Shown here one piece after another: positions 44,503 through 51,999 of a stretch of 64,000 bases of DNA. The DNA lies in contig NZ_JBKBHC010000005.1 of assembly GCF_046297895.1 (NCBI RefSeq), forward strand, positions 248,001-312,000, read 5' to 3'. Numbering within the stretch: position 1 is the stretch's first letter; each line of letters starts with the position of its first letter. This stretch comes from Ferrovibrio sp046297895. GTDB lineage: Bacteria; Pseudomonadota; Alphaproteobacteria; Ferrovibrionales; Ferrovibrionaceae. The notes beneath the pieces are model-generated. The model made no database searches, was not told the origin of the DNA, and saw only the letters and a list, made by a program, of their open reading frames with translations. Position numbers and translations under genes: made by a program.

Positions 44503-45804
44503 TTAGTTCATATGGCTTGGTAGATACAGGGCAATGGCCGGAAACAGCACCAGCAGGGCGAGGCGGACCAGGTCGATCAGGATGAATGGCATGACGCCCT
44601 TGTAGATCTGCCACAGGCTGACATCGCGGGCAATCGAGTTGATGACGAAAACATTGATTCCAACCGGCGGCATCACCATGCCCAGAGTTGTCACCATCAC
44701 GATGATGACGCCGAACCAGATCGGATCGAATCCAAGCTGCAGCATCACTGGATAGATGATTGGAACAGTGACCAGGATGATCGCCAGTTCGTCCATCAGC
44801 GCGCCCAGAATCAGGTACATCGCCAGGATCAGAACCAGGATGCCATACGGGCCGATCGGCAGGCCGGTGAGGAAGTCGCTCACTTTCTGCGGGGTCTGGG
44901 TGATGACCAGAAAATAGCCGAACAGGAACGCGCCGATCACGATGGTGATGATAGCCGCGGAGGTGCGTACCGCCTCGACCAGACTGGACTTGATCTCGGT
45001 CCAGCCCAGGCGGCCACGCAGGATGCCGATCAGCAGGGCGCCCACCGCGCCGCAGCCGGCCGCTTCCGTGGCGGTGAATACGCCGCCATAGAGGCCGCCG
45101 ACGATGCCGCCGAACAGAAGTACAGTCGCCCATATGTCGCGCAGAGACGCGATCCTTTCGCGCCAGTCGGCCTTGGGGCCGCGCGGCATCAGATCCGGCC
45201 GCAACCAGCCGAGCACCTGGATCACCAGTATGTACAGCGCGATCGCCAGCAGGCCAGGCAGCACGCCGGCGATGAACAGCTTGCCGATATCCTGCTCGGT
45301 GAGGATGCCATAGAGCGCGAACACCACCGAAGGCGGGATCATGATGCCCAGCGTGCCACCTGCGGCGATCACGCCGGTGGAAAAGCCGGGATGGTAGCCG
45401 AAACGCCGCATCTCGGGCAGCGTAACCGTCGTCATGGTGGCAGCTGTGGCCACCGACGAACCATTGATGGCGGCAAAGCCGGCGCAGGCCGCCACGGTCG
45501 CCATCGCCAATCCACCGCGCCGATGCCCTAGCCAGGCCTCGCCGGCACGGAACAGCTCGCGGCTCATGCCGGCGGCTGTCGCGAATGCGCCCATCAGGAT
45601 GAACATCGGGATTACCGCCAGGTCGTAATCGGTGGCGACACGGATTGGCGATTGCGCAAGCAGGTTCAGGGCCGGCGCCGTGGCCGCCAGCAGGCCGAAA
45701 CCGCCAACGCCGACGATGCCCATGGCGATGCCGACCGGCACGCGCAGCACCATGAGGATGAAAAGGACGACGAAGCCGCCGATGGCAATCAGATCACGAT
45801 CCAC
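44503..45804 (-). CDS. TRAP transporter large permease (DctM family)
   Basis: 433 residues, about 12 membrane helices. 'FAAINGSSVATAATMTTVTL' and 'GTLGIMIPPSVVFALYG' are signature segments of DctM, repeated as 'GMVMPPVGINVFVINSIA' in the second half. It is the transport channel of a TRAP system driven by the sodium or proton gradient. Starts two bases after the small-permease stop. Substrate unknown; context suggests an organic acid feeding the neighbouring oxidoreductase. Confidence 0.93.
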   Translation of the reverse strand: MDRDLIAIGGFVVLFILMVLRVPVGIAMGIVGVGGFGLLAATAPALNLLAQSPIRVATDYDLAVIPMFILMGAFATAAGMSRELFRAGEAWLGHRRGGLAMATVAACAGFAAINGSSVATAATMTTVTLPEMRRFGYHPGFSTGVIAAGGTLGIMIPPSVVFALYGILTEQDIGKLFIAGVLPGLLAIALYILVIQVLGWLRPDLMPRGPKADWRERIASLRDIWATVLLFGGIVGGLYGGVFTATEAAGCGAVGALLIGILRGRLGWTEIKSSLVEAVRTSAAIITIVIGAFLFGYFLVITQTPQKVSDFLTGLPIGPYGILVLILAMYLILGALMDELAIILVTVPIIYPVMLQLGFDPIWFGVIIVMVTTLGMVMPPVGINVFVINSIARDVSLWQIYKGVMPFILIDLVRLALLVLFPAIALYLPSHMN

Positions 45805-45806
45805 GG

Positions 45807-46289
45807 TTACGCCTCGCTCCCGCCGGTCAGCGGTTTTCCGGTAATCAGGCGGATCAGCCGCAGCACCAGCAGCAGCGATGCCAACGCGATGCCGAGCGCC
45901 GCCACGGCATGGAAGGGCCAGACCGGCAGACGAAGGTCGAAGGTCTGTTCGTTGCTGGCGAAAACGCTGGTGACCTTGCTTTCGAGCATCCAGGCGAACA
46001 GCCCCATGAATGCCAGAGTCACAGCCGTGGCAAAAATGTCGATCAGGCGCTTGCCCCAGGCCGGCGCCAGTTCCCAGAAGCCATCCACCTGGATATGCCT
46101 GTTATGGAAACCGGCCACAGCAATACCCCAGAACATCGCGGTTCCGAGCATGAGGCGCGACAGGTCGAAGGAGTCCGGCAGACCGTAATTGAACAGCCAG
46201 CGCAGCATCACCGCTGCGAATGTCAGAACGGCAATGGCGCCAAGCAGCAGGCCGGCGATCAGCTCGACCCTGTCGATGAAGATTTTCAT
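45807..46289 (-). CDS. TRAP transporter small permease (DctQ family)
   Basis: 160 residues with four membrane helices, the usual DctQ plan. 'SRLMLGTAMFWGIAVAGFHN' followed by 'RHIQVDGFWELAPAWGKRLI' is the conserved central part. It is the obligate partner of the large permease. Separated from the binding-protein gene by a 100-base gap with a strong hairpin. Confidence 0.9.
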   Translation of the reverse strand: MKIFIDRVELIAGLLLGAIAVLTFAAVMLRWLFNYGLPDSFDLSRLMLGTAMFWGIAVAGFHNRHIQVDGFWELAPAWGKRLIDIFATAVTLAFMGLFAWMLESKVTSVFASNEQTFDLRLPVWPFHAVAALGIALASLLLVLRLIRLITGKPLTGGSEA

Positions 46290-46342
46290 CTGGCAGTCCC
46301 CCCTGCCGGTACTCTACCGACGGACATCGCCGGAATGCAAAT

Positions 46343-46375
46343 CGGGGCTGCGGCCGGTTTCCGGTCGCAGCCCCG
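46343..46375 (-). terminator. Intra-operon hairpin between dctP-like and dctQ-like genes
   Basis: A 15-base-pair stem with one G-T pair (CGGGGCTGCGGCCGG / CCGGTCGCAGCCCCG) around a TTT loop begins 15 bases after the binding-protein stop. Only a weak T-run follows on the minus strand (GATTTG), so it is more likely a partial terminator or an RNA-stabilising 3' end than a full stop. Confidence 0.65.
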
Positions 46376-46389
46376 GTCTTGCCTGCCGA

Positions 46390-47436
46390 TCAGAAAGCGG
46401 CGTTGCGCTTCTTCAGTTCGGCCTTCAGCTCGTTCAGGGCCTGCTCGCCGTTGACGCCCACCTTCTTGACGTCCTCGTACCAGGCCTTGGTCATTTCCTC
46501 TGACAGCTTGCGCCAGGCGGCAATGTCGGCATCGCTGGGCTTCACTCCCTCATGGCCCGGCAGGGCCAGCATCTTGGCCTTGCCAGCCGCCTCGCCGTCA
46601 GCCCAGTTGGTGTTGAGCTTCTCGGACCATTCCGGCGTGCAATGCTCGTCGAACGCCTTCTTCTGCGCCGCGGACAGCTTGCCGTAAGTGCCCTTGTTCA
46701 CCGCCAGCACGAAGTTGCTGATATAGAGCGGGGCGTCCATGTGGTACTTCACGGCCTTCTCGAAGCCGAAGATGAACACGCTGCCCCAGGGGAAGCTGAT
46801 CGCATCGGCCAGGCCCCGCTCCAGCGCATCGCGCGCTTCCGGCGCCGTCACCTGCACGTTGGTGCCGCCGGCCAGAGTAACAAGGCGCGCCACCGAGGCA
46901 TTGCCCGGACGGATCTTCATGCCTTTCAGATCGTCGGGCTTGGAAATCTTGACCTTGCTGTGGAAGGTGCCGGGATCATGCACGAAGGTGATGCACACCT
47001 TCACATCGCTCATCTCCTTCTCGGCATATTTGCGATACCAGGCATCGATCGCGGCAGAACCGCTCTTGCCGTTGGAGAAGAGGAAGGGAAGTTCGCTGCC
47101 GGCAATCACCGGGAAACGGCCCGGCGTATAGCCCGGATTTACATAGGTGATATCGGCGATGCCGTCGCGCGCCATGTCGTAGTGGTCCTTGGCGGCGCCA
47201 AGCTGCTGCGAGGGGAAAATCTGCGTCTTCACCGTGCCGTTCGTCGCCTTCTCCAGCGACGCGCCCCATTCGCCGAAGGCCGGGTGCAGCGGGTGCGACG
47301 GTGGCAGCCAATGCCCCAGACGCAGCGTGACCGGCTTGTCCTGCGCCTGCGCCGCCGGCGCGGTGGCGGCTAGGCCAATGGCAGCGCCGAGGGCCAGGCC
47401 CGCGGCATAGATAGGGATGTGGCGTTTCAGGGCCAT
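46390..47436 (-). CDS. TRAP transporter substrate-binding protein (DctP family)
   Basis: 348 residues with a signal peptide ending 'APAAQAQDKP'. Mature motifs include 'LRLGHWLPPSHPLHPAFGEW', 'PSQQLGAAKDHYDMARDGIA', 'DLKGMKIRPGNASVARLV' and 'ERGLADAISFPWGSVFIFGF', a DctP order. The Arg of 'KIRPGN' normally binds the substrate carboxylate. ATG 47436 has GGAGGA upstream. First gene of the transporter-marR operon, divergent from the oxidoreductase genes. Confidence 0.92.
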   Translation of the reverse strand: MALKRHIPIYAAGLALGAAIGLAATAPAAQAQDKPVTLRLGHWLPPSHPLHPAFGEWGASLEKATNGTVKTQIFPSQQLGAAKDHYDMARDGIADITYVNPGYTPGRFPVIAGSELPFLFSNGKSGSAAIDAWYRKYAEKEMSDVKVCITFVHDPGTFHSKVKISKPDDLKGMKIRPGNASVARLVTLAGGTNVQVTAPEARDALERGLADAISFPWGSVFIFGFEKAVKYHMDAPLYISNFVLAVNKGTYGKLSAAQKKAFDEHCTPEWSEKLNTNWADGEAAGKAKMLALPGHEGVKPSDADIAAWRKLSEEMTKAWYEDVKKVGVNGEQALNELKAELKKRNAAF

Positions 47437-47531
47437 GTGATTTCCTCCGCTAGCGGACCGTCTCGTGCTGGATGCCGGAGGTCCTTTGGTTTTGCCTCTC
47501 GACCCTATCAGGGGGTGTGGCGGGTGTAAAT

Positions 47532-47556
47532 ATAGTTTCGTTGGATACCAAACTAT
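47532..47556. promoter_or_regulatory. Candidate MarR operator in the divergent promoter
   Basis: ATAGTTT (47532-47538) and AAACTAT (47550-47556) form an inverted repeat with 11 bases between; the matching G-T/A-C pair extends it. An inner TTGGATACCAA partial palindrome overlaps it. Size and place fit an operator for the MarR protein encoded at the far end of the transporter operon. The minus-strand TATATT just beside it could be a -10 box. Confidence 0.55.
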
Positions 47557-47613
47557 TTTTCTTGACCCTGGCCGGCACCGGTGGGAAATTCCGCCGTAAT
47601 GGGAGGAATCGTC

Positions 47614-49773
47614 ATGGAACGCTCTTTCGCGAAAGAGATTGAAGCACTGCGGCTGGGCGATGGCGACACGTTTCGGGGTGAAGGCATCCTGGCCGTCACC
47701 AAGGCCTTGCTGCAGTCCGGCGTCTCGTATGTTGGCGGATACCAGGGCGCGCCGGTCTCGCATCTGATCGACGTGCTGGTGCAAAGCCAGGACATTCTCG
47801 ACGACCTCGGCATCCATCTCGAAACCTGCACCAACGAAGCCTCGGCGGCTGCCCTGCTCGGCGCGTCCATCAACTATCCGGCACGCGGCTGCGTCACCTG
47901 GAAGGCCATCGTCGGCACCAACGTGGCATCCGACGCCCTCAGCAACCTGGCCTCTGCTGGCGTGGTGGGCGGCGCGCTGATCGTGGTCGGCGAGGATTAC
48001 GGCGAAGGCGCCAGCGTGATCCAGGAGCGCAGTCATGCCTATGCCATGAAATCCTCCATGTGGCTGCTTGATCCGCGGCCCGACCTGCCCACCATCACCC
48101 GCTGCGTCGAACATGGCTTTGCCCTGTCGGAAGCCTCCAACACGCCGGTGATGCTGGAACTGCGCATCCGTGCCTGCCACGTCACCGGGGAATTCGCGGC
48201 CAAGACCAACAAGCCGGCGCAGGTTTCGCGCAACAGCCGCCTGCCAGGCCCGTCGGCATTCAACTACGACCACCTGGCCCATCCGCCGGCCACCTTCATG
48301 CAGGAAAAACTGAAGCTGGAGCAGCGCCTGCCGGCGGCACGCCGGTATATCCTCGATCACGGCCTGAACGAGACCATGCCCGGCGACCTGAACGAGGTCG
48401 GCATCATCGTACAGGGCGGATTATACAATGCCCTGAATCGCGCATTGATGAACCTGGGTTTGAGCGATGCCTTCGGCAACAGCCGCGTACCGACCCTGGT
48501 ACTCAACGTTACCTATCCTCTGCTGCCCGCCCAGATCGCCGAATTCTGCGCCGGCAAGCGCGCGGTGCTGATGGTGGAGGAAGGCTCGCCCGACTATATC
48601 GAGCAGGCAATCCACGCCATCCTGCGCAAGGCCGACATCAACACCCGGCTGCACGGCAAGGGCATGCTGCCCGAAGCCGGCGAATACACCATCGAGGCGT
48701 TGACCCGCGGCCTGCTGGCCTTCATGAAGGCAGAGCAGCCGAAGCTTGATGTATCGAGCGCCGAATCCGCCTTCGGGGCGGCGCTGGACAACCGCAACTC
48801 GGCCCAGCAGCTCATCGGCCCGGGCCTGCCCCAGCGTCCGCCCACCTTCTGCACCGGCTGTCCCGAGCGGCCCGTGTTCACCGCCATCAAGCTGGCCGAA
48901 CGCGAGATCGGCAAGGTACACATCGCCGCGGATATCGGTTGCCACGCGCTGGCCACCTTCGCGCCCTTCAGCGTCGGCCATTCGATTCTCGGCTATGGCA
49001 TGTCGCTGGCATCGGCCGCCGGTGTCGGTCCGCTGATGAACAAACGCTCGCTGGCCATCATGGGCGATGGCGGCTTCTGGCATAACGGCGTGCTGTCGGG
49101 TGTGGCCTCGGCCCTGTTCAACCGTGGTGACGGCGTGCTGGTGATCATGCAGAACGGCTATACGTCTGCGACCGGCGTGCAGTACATCCCCTCCTCCGCC
49201 GGCAACCGCGTCGATGGCCAGCCCAGCGGCTCGGATATCGAAGGCACGCTGAAGGCGCTCGGCGTGCAATGGGTGCGCCGCCTGCGTTCCTACGGTCTGA
49301 AGGACATGACCGCATCGCTGAAGGAGGCGCTGACTACCGCCCGGAAAGGCCTGAAGGTCATCATAGCCGAGGGCGAATGCCAGCTTGCCCGCCAGCGCCG
49401 CCTGCGTGGCGATGAGGCGCGGGCCCTGAAAGCCGGCGAGCGTGTGCTGCGAACCCGTTTCGGCATCGACGATGCGGTCTGCACCGGCGATCATTCCTGC
49501 ATCCGCCTCTCCGGCTGCCCCTCGCTCACCATCAAGCCCAACCCCGACCCGCTGCGCACCGATCCGGTTGCCAGCGTCAACAGCGGCTGCGTCGGCTGCG
49601 GCCATTGCGGCGAGGTGGCGCATGCCGCCGTGCTCTGCCCGTCTTTCTACAAGACCGAAATCGTACATAATCCGACGCTGTGGGACCGCCTGAACGACCG
49701 TTTCCACCGCATGGTGATCGGCTGGCTGGACGGCAGCAAAAGTCCTGCCCCGCAGCCGGCGGCGGGAGAGTGA
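47614..49773 (+). CDS. iorA: Indolepyruvate:ferredoxin oxidoreductase alpha-type subunit
   Basis: 719 residues. N-terminal pyruvate-ferredoxin-oxidoreductase-like domain ('YVGGYQGAPVSHLIDVL'), central domain, then a thiamine-diphosphate-binding domain with 'MGDGGFWHNGVLSGVASALF' (GDG..N). The C-terminus is Cys-rich: 'CTGDHSCIRLSGCPS' and 'CVGCGHCGEVAHAAVLCP', fit for Fe-S clusters. IorA decarboxylates arylpyruvates oxidatively to aryl-acetyl-CoA and reduces ferredoxin. ATG 47614 is chosen because GGGAGG lies seven bases upstream. Paired with iorB; substrate assumed to be an aryl 2-oxo acid. Confidence 0.85.
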   Translation: MERSFAKEIEALRLGDGDTFRGEGILAVTKALLQSGVSYVGGYQGAPVSHLIDVLVQSQDILDDLGIHLETCTNEASAAALLGASINYPARGCVTWKAIVGTNVASDALSNLASAGVVGGALIVVGEDYGEGASVIQERSHAYAMKSSMWLLDPRPDLPTITRCVEHGFALSEASNTPVMLELRIRACHVTGEFAAKTNKPAQVSRNSRLPGPSAFNYDHLAHPPATFMQEKLKLEQRLPAARRYILDHGLNETMPGDLNEVGIIVQGGLYNALNRALMNLGLSDAFGNSRVPTLVLNVTYPLLPAQIAEFCAGKRAVLMVEEGSPDYIEQAIHAILRKADINTRLHGKGMLPEAGEYTIEALTRGLLAFMKAEQPKLDVSSAESAFGAALDNRNSAQQLIGPGLPQRPPTFCTGCPERPVFTAIKLAEREIGKVHIAADIGCHALATFAPFSVGHSILGYGMSLASAAGVGPLMNKRSLAIMGDGGFWHNGVLSGVASALFNRGDGVLVIMQNGYTSATGVQYIPSSAGNRVDGQPSGSDIEGTLKALGVQWVRRLRSYGLKDMTASLKEALTTARKGLKVIIAEGECQLARQRRLRGDEARALKAGERVLRTRFGIDDAVCTGDHSCIRLSGCPSLTIKPNPDPLRTDPVASVNSGCVGCGHCGEVAHAAVLCPSFYKTEIVHNPTLWDRLNDRFHRMVIGWLDGSKSPAPQPAAGE

Positions 49774-49775
49774 TC

Positions 49776-51290
49776 ATGGCCATACCGCAACTCTCTTCCG
49801 GGCGTCCGATCTGCATCCTGGTTGCCGCCATGGGCGGCGAAGGCGGCGGCGTGCTGACCGGCTGGCTGGTCGGCGCCGCGCAACGCGAGGGCTATCCGGT
49901 TCAGAGCACGTCCATTCCCGGTGTCGCCCAGCGTACCGGTGCCACCACGTACTACATCGAGATCTGGCCTGAGAAGACCGACCGCCGCCCGGTGATGTGC
50001 CTGAACCCCATGCCGGGTCAGGTCGACGTGATGATCGCCAGCGAATTCGTCGAGGCCGGCCGCGCCATCGCCAATGGCTACGTCTCGCCCGACCGCACGC
50101 TGCTGATCGCCTCCACGCACCGCGTCTATGCCGTGGCCGAGAAAAGCGCCATGGGCGATGGCCGGTTCGACGCCGGCAGGCTGTTTCGCGCCGCGCAGGA
50201 CCATGCGAAGCGCACCATCCTGTTCGACATGGATCAGGCCGCCAAAGATGCCGGCTCGATCCTGAATGCCGTGCTGCTGGGTGCATTGGCCGGCTCCGGC
50301 GCCCTGCCGATTCCATCGGATGCCTTCGAGGCCGGCATCCGATCGGAAGGCAAGGCGGTGGACAGCAACCTGGCCGGTTACCGCTTCGGCCTCGCCCATG
50401 GCCGGGGCGAACTGGAACAGGCCGCCGCGCAGCCGCAGGCACGGTCCAACGGCGCAACCGTCATGTCCGAGCACATCATGCGCCTGCCCGATGCCGCAAA
50501 GCGCATGGCCATGGAAGGCGTGCGGCGACTGGCGGACTACCAGGACGATGCTTATGCGAAACTCTATCTCGACCGGCTCGACCGCGTCGCCGCGCTGGGC
50601 GACGACGGCCTGACGGCGGATGTCGCCCGGCACCTGGCCCTGCGCATGAGCTTCGAGGACGTGATCCGCGTGGCGCAACTCAAACTGAAGCCCGAGCGCT
50701 TCGCAGCAATCGAAACCGAACAGCGCGTCAAGCCGGGCCAGCCCTATGCCGTGGCGGAATTCCTCAAGCCAGGCATCGAGGAGATCGCTGGCCTGCTGCC
50801 GCCCGCCCTGGCACATGGCATCCTCGGCTTGAGCGAACGCCGGGGCTGGAGCAAACACCTGCATCTTGCCATGACGGTGCGCTCGAACCGCATCGGCGGC
50901 TACCTCAAGCTGCGCCTGCTGTCCGGCCTGCGCGGCTGGCGCCCGCACAGCTTCCGCTATGCGGAGGAGCAGGCGCGCATTGCCGACTGGCTGGACCTGA
51001 TCATGCGTGCGGCGAAGAAAGACATCCAGCTCGCCCGCGAGATCGCCGAATGCGCCAGGCTGATCAAGGGTTATGGCGACACCTTCAAACGCGGCGTCGG
51101 CAACTTCGCCCTGATCCGCGCGCGCGTGATCCTGCCGGCGCTGGACGGCCGCATTCCGGTTGCGCAGGCAACCGATGCCGTGGTTCAGGCCCGCACCGCC
51201 GCCCTGGCCGACCCCGAGGGTGACAGCCTGGCCAAAACGCTGGCGGCCTTCGAGGACAGCCTGAGCCGCCTGCCCCAGGCGGCGGAATGA
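49776..51290 (+). CDS. iorB: Indolepyruvate oxidoreductase beta-type subunit with DUF6537-like extension
   Basis: 504 residues. The first ~200 match the gamma/beta-type domain of 2-oxoacid oxidoreductases: 'ILVAAMGGEGGGVLTGWLVG', 'YPVQSTSIPGVAQRTGATTY' and 'ADVMIASE'-like 'VDVMIASEFVEAGRAI'. The rest is a long helical extension found in fused IorB proteins (DUF6537 type), with 'LSERRGWSKHLHLAM' and 'LIKGYGDTFKRGVGNF'. It begins two bases after the iorA stop and completes the enzyme. A strong terminator follows. Confidence 0.87.
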   Translation: MAIPQLSSGRPICILVAAMGGEGGGVLTGWLVGAAQREGYPVQSTSIPGVAQRTGATTYYIEIWPEKTDRRPVMCLNPMPGQVDVMIASEFVEAGRAIANGYVSPDRTLLIASTHRVYAVAEKSAMGDGRFDAGRLFRAAQDHAKRTILFDMDQAAKDAGSILNAVLLGALAGSGALPIPSDAFEAGIRSEGKAVDSNLAGYRFGLAHGRGELEQAAAQPQARSNGATVMSEHIMRLPDAAKRMAMEGVRRLADYQDDAYAKLYLDRLDRVAALGDDGLTADVARHLALRMSFEDVIRVAQLKLKPERFAAIETEQRVKPGQPYAVAEFLKPGIEEIAGLLPPALAHGILGLSERRGWSKHLHLAMTVRSNRIGGYLKLRLLSGLRGWRPHSFRYAEEQARIADWLDLIMRAAKKDIQLAREIAECARLIKGYGDTFKRGVGNFALIRARVILPALDGRIPVAQATDAVVQARTAALADPEGDSLAKTLAAFEDSLSRLPQAAE

Positions 51291-51291
51291 A

Positions 51292-51319
51292 AAAGGCGCC
51301 CGCTTTGCCGGGCGCCTTT
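51292..51319. terminator. Bidirectional terminator
   Basis: AAAGGCGCCCG and CGGGCGCCTTT form a perfect 11-base-pair stem around a CTTTGC loop, flanked by A-run and T-run. It sits one base after the iorB stop and serves the convergent peroxiredoxin-like gene as well. Confidence 0.85.
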
Positions 51320-51342
51320 CTTGGTTCGGCCGATTGCCGCGA

Positions 51343-51987
51343 TCAGGTGGTGGGCGGCGCGTATTTCACCGTGCAGCCATAAGGCCGCGCCGTGCTGACG
51401 GAAACCGGCTTGCCCTGCGCCAGCTCGCTCAACGCGGCATCGACGTAATTCTTCGCTCCGGCCAGATCGTCGACCCGGGCCGAGGGCTTGTCGTCGATGC
51501 CGCCGGCATAGGCCAGCTTGCCATCGGCGGCGATCACATACATATGCGGCGTGACCTGGGCGTTATAGGCGCGCGCAATCTGACTTCTCGGATCGAGGAT
51601 GACGGCGCTGGGCGCAGCGCCACGGTCGACGGTGAGCTTGTTGGCCTGCTCGGGCGTGACATAGCCCTGCTCGCCCTGCGGCGAGGATACGATGGTGAGC
51701 CAGACCACGTTCTGCGCGGTCCACTTCTTCTGCAGGGCCTGCATGTTGTTGCCGTTATAGTGCTTGCGCACGAAGGGGCAGTCGTGGTTCGACCATTCCA
51801 GCACCACCGTCTTGCCCTTCAGGTCGGCGAGAGAAACGGTCTTGCCGTTGGAATCGGTGGCGGTGAAGGCCGGGGCCGGCTGCCCGACCTGGGGCCCGGC
51901 GGCAAACGACATCTGCGGCAGGCCGAAAGCAAGGCCGGCCGCGCCGATCAGGCCGGCGGCAAGCAGGGAACGTCGGGCGACTGTCAT
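51343..51987 (-). CDS. Exported peroxiredoxin-like thioredoxin-fold protein
   Basis: 214 residues. The N-terminus 'TVARRSLLAAGLIGAAGLAF' looks like a Tat or Sec signal. The thioredoxin fold carries 'WSNHDCPFVRKHYNGNNMQ', a single Cys at the CxxC place, as in the peroxiredoxin-like (PRXL) group; a second Cys lies in 'RPYGCTVKY' at the C-terminus. In Caulobacter, a related envelope peroxiredoxin is a partner of the ScsB electron transporter. Here the DsbD/ScsB-like gene is 12 bases upstream, supporting the same pairing. Confidence 0.8.
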   Translation of the reverse strand: MTVARRSLLAAGLIGAAGLAFGLPQMSFAAGPQVGQPAPAFTATDSNGKTVSLADLKGKTVVLEWSNHDCPFVRKHYNGNNMQALQKKWTAQNVVWLTIVSSPQGEQGYVTPEQANKLTVDRGAAPSAVILDPRSQIARAYNAQVTPHMYVIAADGKLAYAGGIDDKPSARVDDLAGAKNYVDAALSELAQGKPVSVSTARPYGCTVKYAPPTT

Positions 51988-51999
51988 GGCATACACTCC

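Noticed and set aside
47437..48360. N-terminal extension of the TRAP binding protein
   Set aside because: It runs across the divergent promoter and into iorA; the signal peptide starts at 47436.
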